Assembly (NCBI RefSeq): GCF_964355755.1
Contig: NC_092670.1
Location: forward strand, 4,429,001-4,493,000
Origin: Antedon mediterranea
Lineage: Eukaryota > Echinodermata > Crinoidea > Comatulida > Antedonidae
Direction: 5' to 3'
DNA length: 64,000 nt
In this document: positions 62,651-64,000 of the stretch, one piece after another
How positions within the stretch are numbered: the stretch's first letter is position 1
How the letters are laid out: each line of letters starts with the position of its first letter
The notes under the pieces: generated by a model
Seen by the model: only the letters and a program-made list of their open reading frames with translations
The model's database searches: none
What the model was told of the DNA's origin: nothing
Made by a program: the position numbers and the translations under genes

Positions 62651-63930
62651 TTGGAATGGTTTGTAATTGGCCAGATCTTTTATTGGACAGGCTTCTGTGA
62701 AAATTAAATTGGAAAGAGTTTAATTGGAATGATCTTTAATTGGACAGTCTTTTATTGGAGAGGTCTTTTATTGGAAAGGTTTTTTATTGGATAGGTCTTT
62801 TTTAATTGGACAAGTCTTTTATTGGAGAGGTCTTTTATTGGACAGTTATGTTTTGAGAGGTCTTTTATTGGAGAGGTCTTTTATTGGAGAGGTCTTTTAT
62901 TGGAGAGGATTTTTATTGAAGAGGTCTTTTATTGAAGAGGTCTTTTATTGGATAGGGCTTTTTTAATTGGACAAGTCTTTTATTGGACAGTTATGTTTTG
63001 AGAGGTCTTTTATTGGAGAGGTCTTTTATTGGAGAGGTTTTTATTGGAGAGGTCTTTTATTGGAGAGGTCTATTATTGGAGAGGTATTTTATTGGATAGT
63101 TATGTTTGGAGAGATCTTTTATTGGACAGTTATGTATGGAGAGGTCTTTTATTGGACAATTATGTATGGAGAGGTCTTTTATTGGATAGTTGTTTGGAGA
63201 GGTCTTTTATTGGATAGTTATGTTTGGAGAGGTCTTTTATTGGATAGTTATGTTTGGAGAAGTCTTTTATTGGATAGTTATGTATGGAGAGGTCTTTTAT
63301 TGGACAATTATGTATGGAGAGGTCTTTTATTGGATAGTTATGTTTGGAGAGGTCTTTTATTGGATAGTTATGTTTGGAGAGGTCTTTTATTGGACAGTTA
63401 TGTTTGGAGAGGTCTTTTATTGGACAGTTATGTTTGGAGAGGTCATTTATTGGACAGTTATGTTTGGAGAGGTCTTTTATGGGACAGTTATGTTTGAAGA
63501 GGTCTTTTATTGGACAGTTATGTATGGAGAGGTCTTTTATTGGGACAGTTATATTTGGAGAGGTCTTTTATTAGAGAGAGATGTATGGAGAGGTCTTTTA
63601 TTGGACAGTTATCTTTGGAGAGGTCTTTTATTAGACAGTTATGTTTGGAGAGGTCTTTTATTGGACAGTTATGTTTGGAGAGGTCTTTTATTGGACAGTT
63701 ATGTTTGGAGAGGTCTTTTATTGGACAGTTATGTTTGGAGAGGTCTTTTATTGAACAGTTATGTTTGAAGAGGTCTTTTATTAGATAGGTCTTTTATGAA
63801 AGGTCTGCAATCGGAATGGGTCTTATATTGGAGGGTTCCTTTATTGGAAAACACTTTTAATTAAAGAAGTTTTAATTGGAGGTTCTTTAGCGAGGTACTG
63901 TATTTATTTAGAGAAGATTTTAATTGGGTT
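62651..63930. repeat. 30-bp minisatellite with a 15-16 bp founder unit
   Basis: The left part (62651-63090) is built of irregular 15-16 bp units (GGTCTTTTATTGGAGA). From about 63090 to 63775 the unit is a regular 30 bp, GGTCTTTTATTGGACAGTTA plus TGTTTGGAGA. The right end decays again into TTTAATTGGA-like units. Because 30 is a multiple of three and the unit has no stop in any plus frame, it stays open in all three plus frames for up to 192 codons. It lies in a CCDC93 intron. Confidence 0.92.
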
Positions 63931-64000
63931 AGGTTTATACAGTAGTATTGTTTTTGTTTATTTTCAAAACATTTTTTTCTCTATTATTATTCTTACTTTT

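Noticed and set aside
62967-63788. Repetitive frames of up to 192 codons on the plus strand
   Set aside because: They are the three readings of a 30-bp minisatellite in a CCDC93 intron, with no conserved domain or start context.

Overview
This window looks like nuclear DNA from an invertebrate deuterostome, most likely an echinoderm. It is AT-rich, intron-rich and full of small inverted-repeat transposons. The palindrome TAGGCCTA (often GTAGGCCTAC) recurs throughout, and one long foldback element recalls the TU elements of sea urchins. The class is inferred from genes and repeats together; nothing in the sequence fixes it.

Three conserved protein-coding genes can be read with confidence. (1) A NeuroD-family bHLH transcription factor lies at 6454-7500 (+), with its whole coding region in one exon behind a 5'UTR splice acceptor. 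(2) A kisspeptin-receptor-like GPCR lies at 29879-43201 (+). Its three coding exons join in frame into 352 residues with all seven helices. (3) The 3' part of CCDC93, the Commander/CCC endosomal-recycling subunit, lies at 52728-62400 (-). Six exons give 234 C-terminal residues, and the gene runs off the right edge. These genes have unrelated roles and form no operon or pathway.

Region by region: 1-6.4 kb is intergenic with MITEs. 6.4-7.5 kb is NeuroD. 7.5-12.1 kb holds a MITE, a tRNA-derived SINE and an 835-bp foldback element. 14.3-16.7 kb holds two phase-compatible candidate exons of an unrecognised minus-strand gene. 12-29.8 kb otherwise holds diverged dispersed repeats. The 10.8-kb first intron of the GPCR (30.2-41.0 kb) is packed with elements: two short TIR elements, a 3.4-kb transposon with about 720-bp inverted arms and a broken intron-containing gene, a CCAAT-rich MITE, a 1.3-kb long inverted repeat and a decayed non-LTR retrotransposon. 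43.2-52.7 kb is intergenic with a 22-bp minisatellite and an array of nested MITEs. The CCDC93 introns carry a polypurine tract and three minisatellites of 23, 20 and 30 bp.

The best candidate for something undescribed is the 3.4-kb transposon. Its broken protein carries, in order, acidic motifs (DGAA, EEAD, DTD, TGSD) resembling those of FEN/XPG-type nucleases, followed by a Cys-rich tail. The second is the candidate gene at 14.3-16.7 kb. The third is the strictly 23-bp, 53-copy minisatellite, whose single C/T variant records 46-bp and 69-bp higher-order units.
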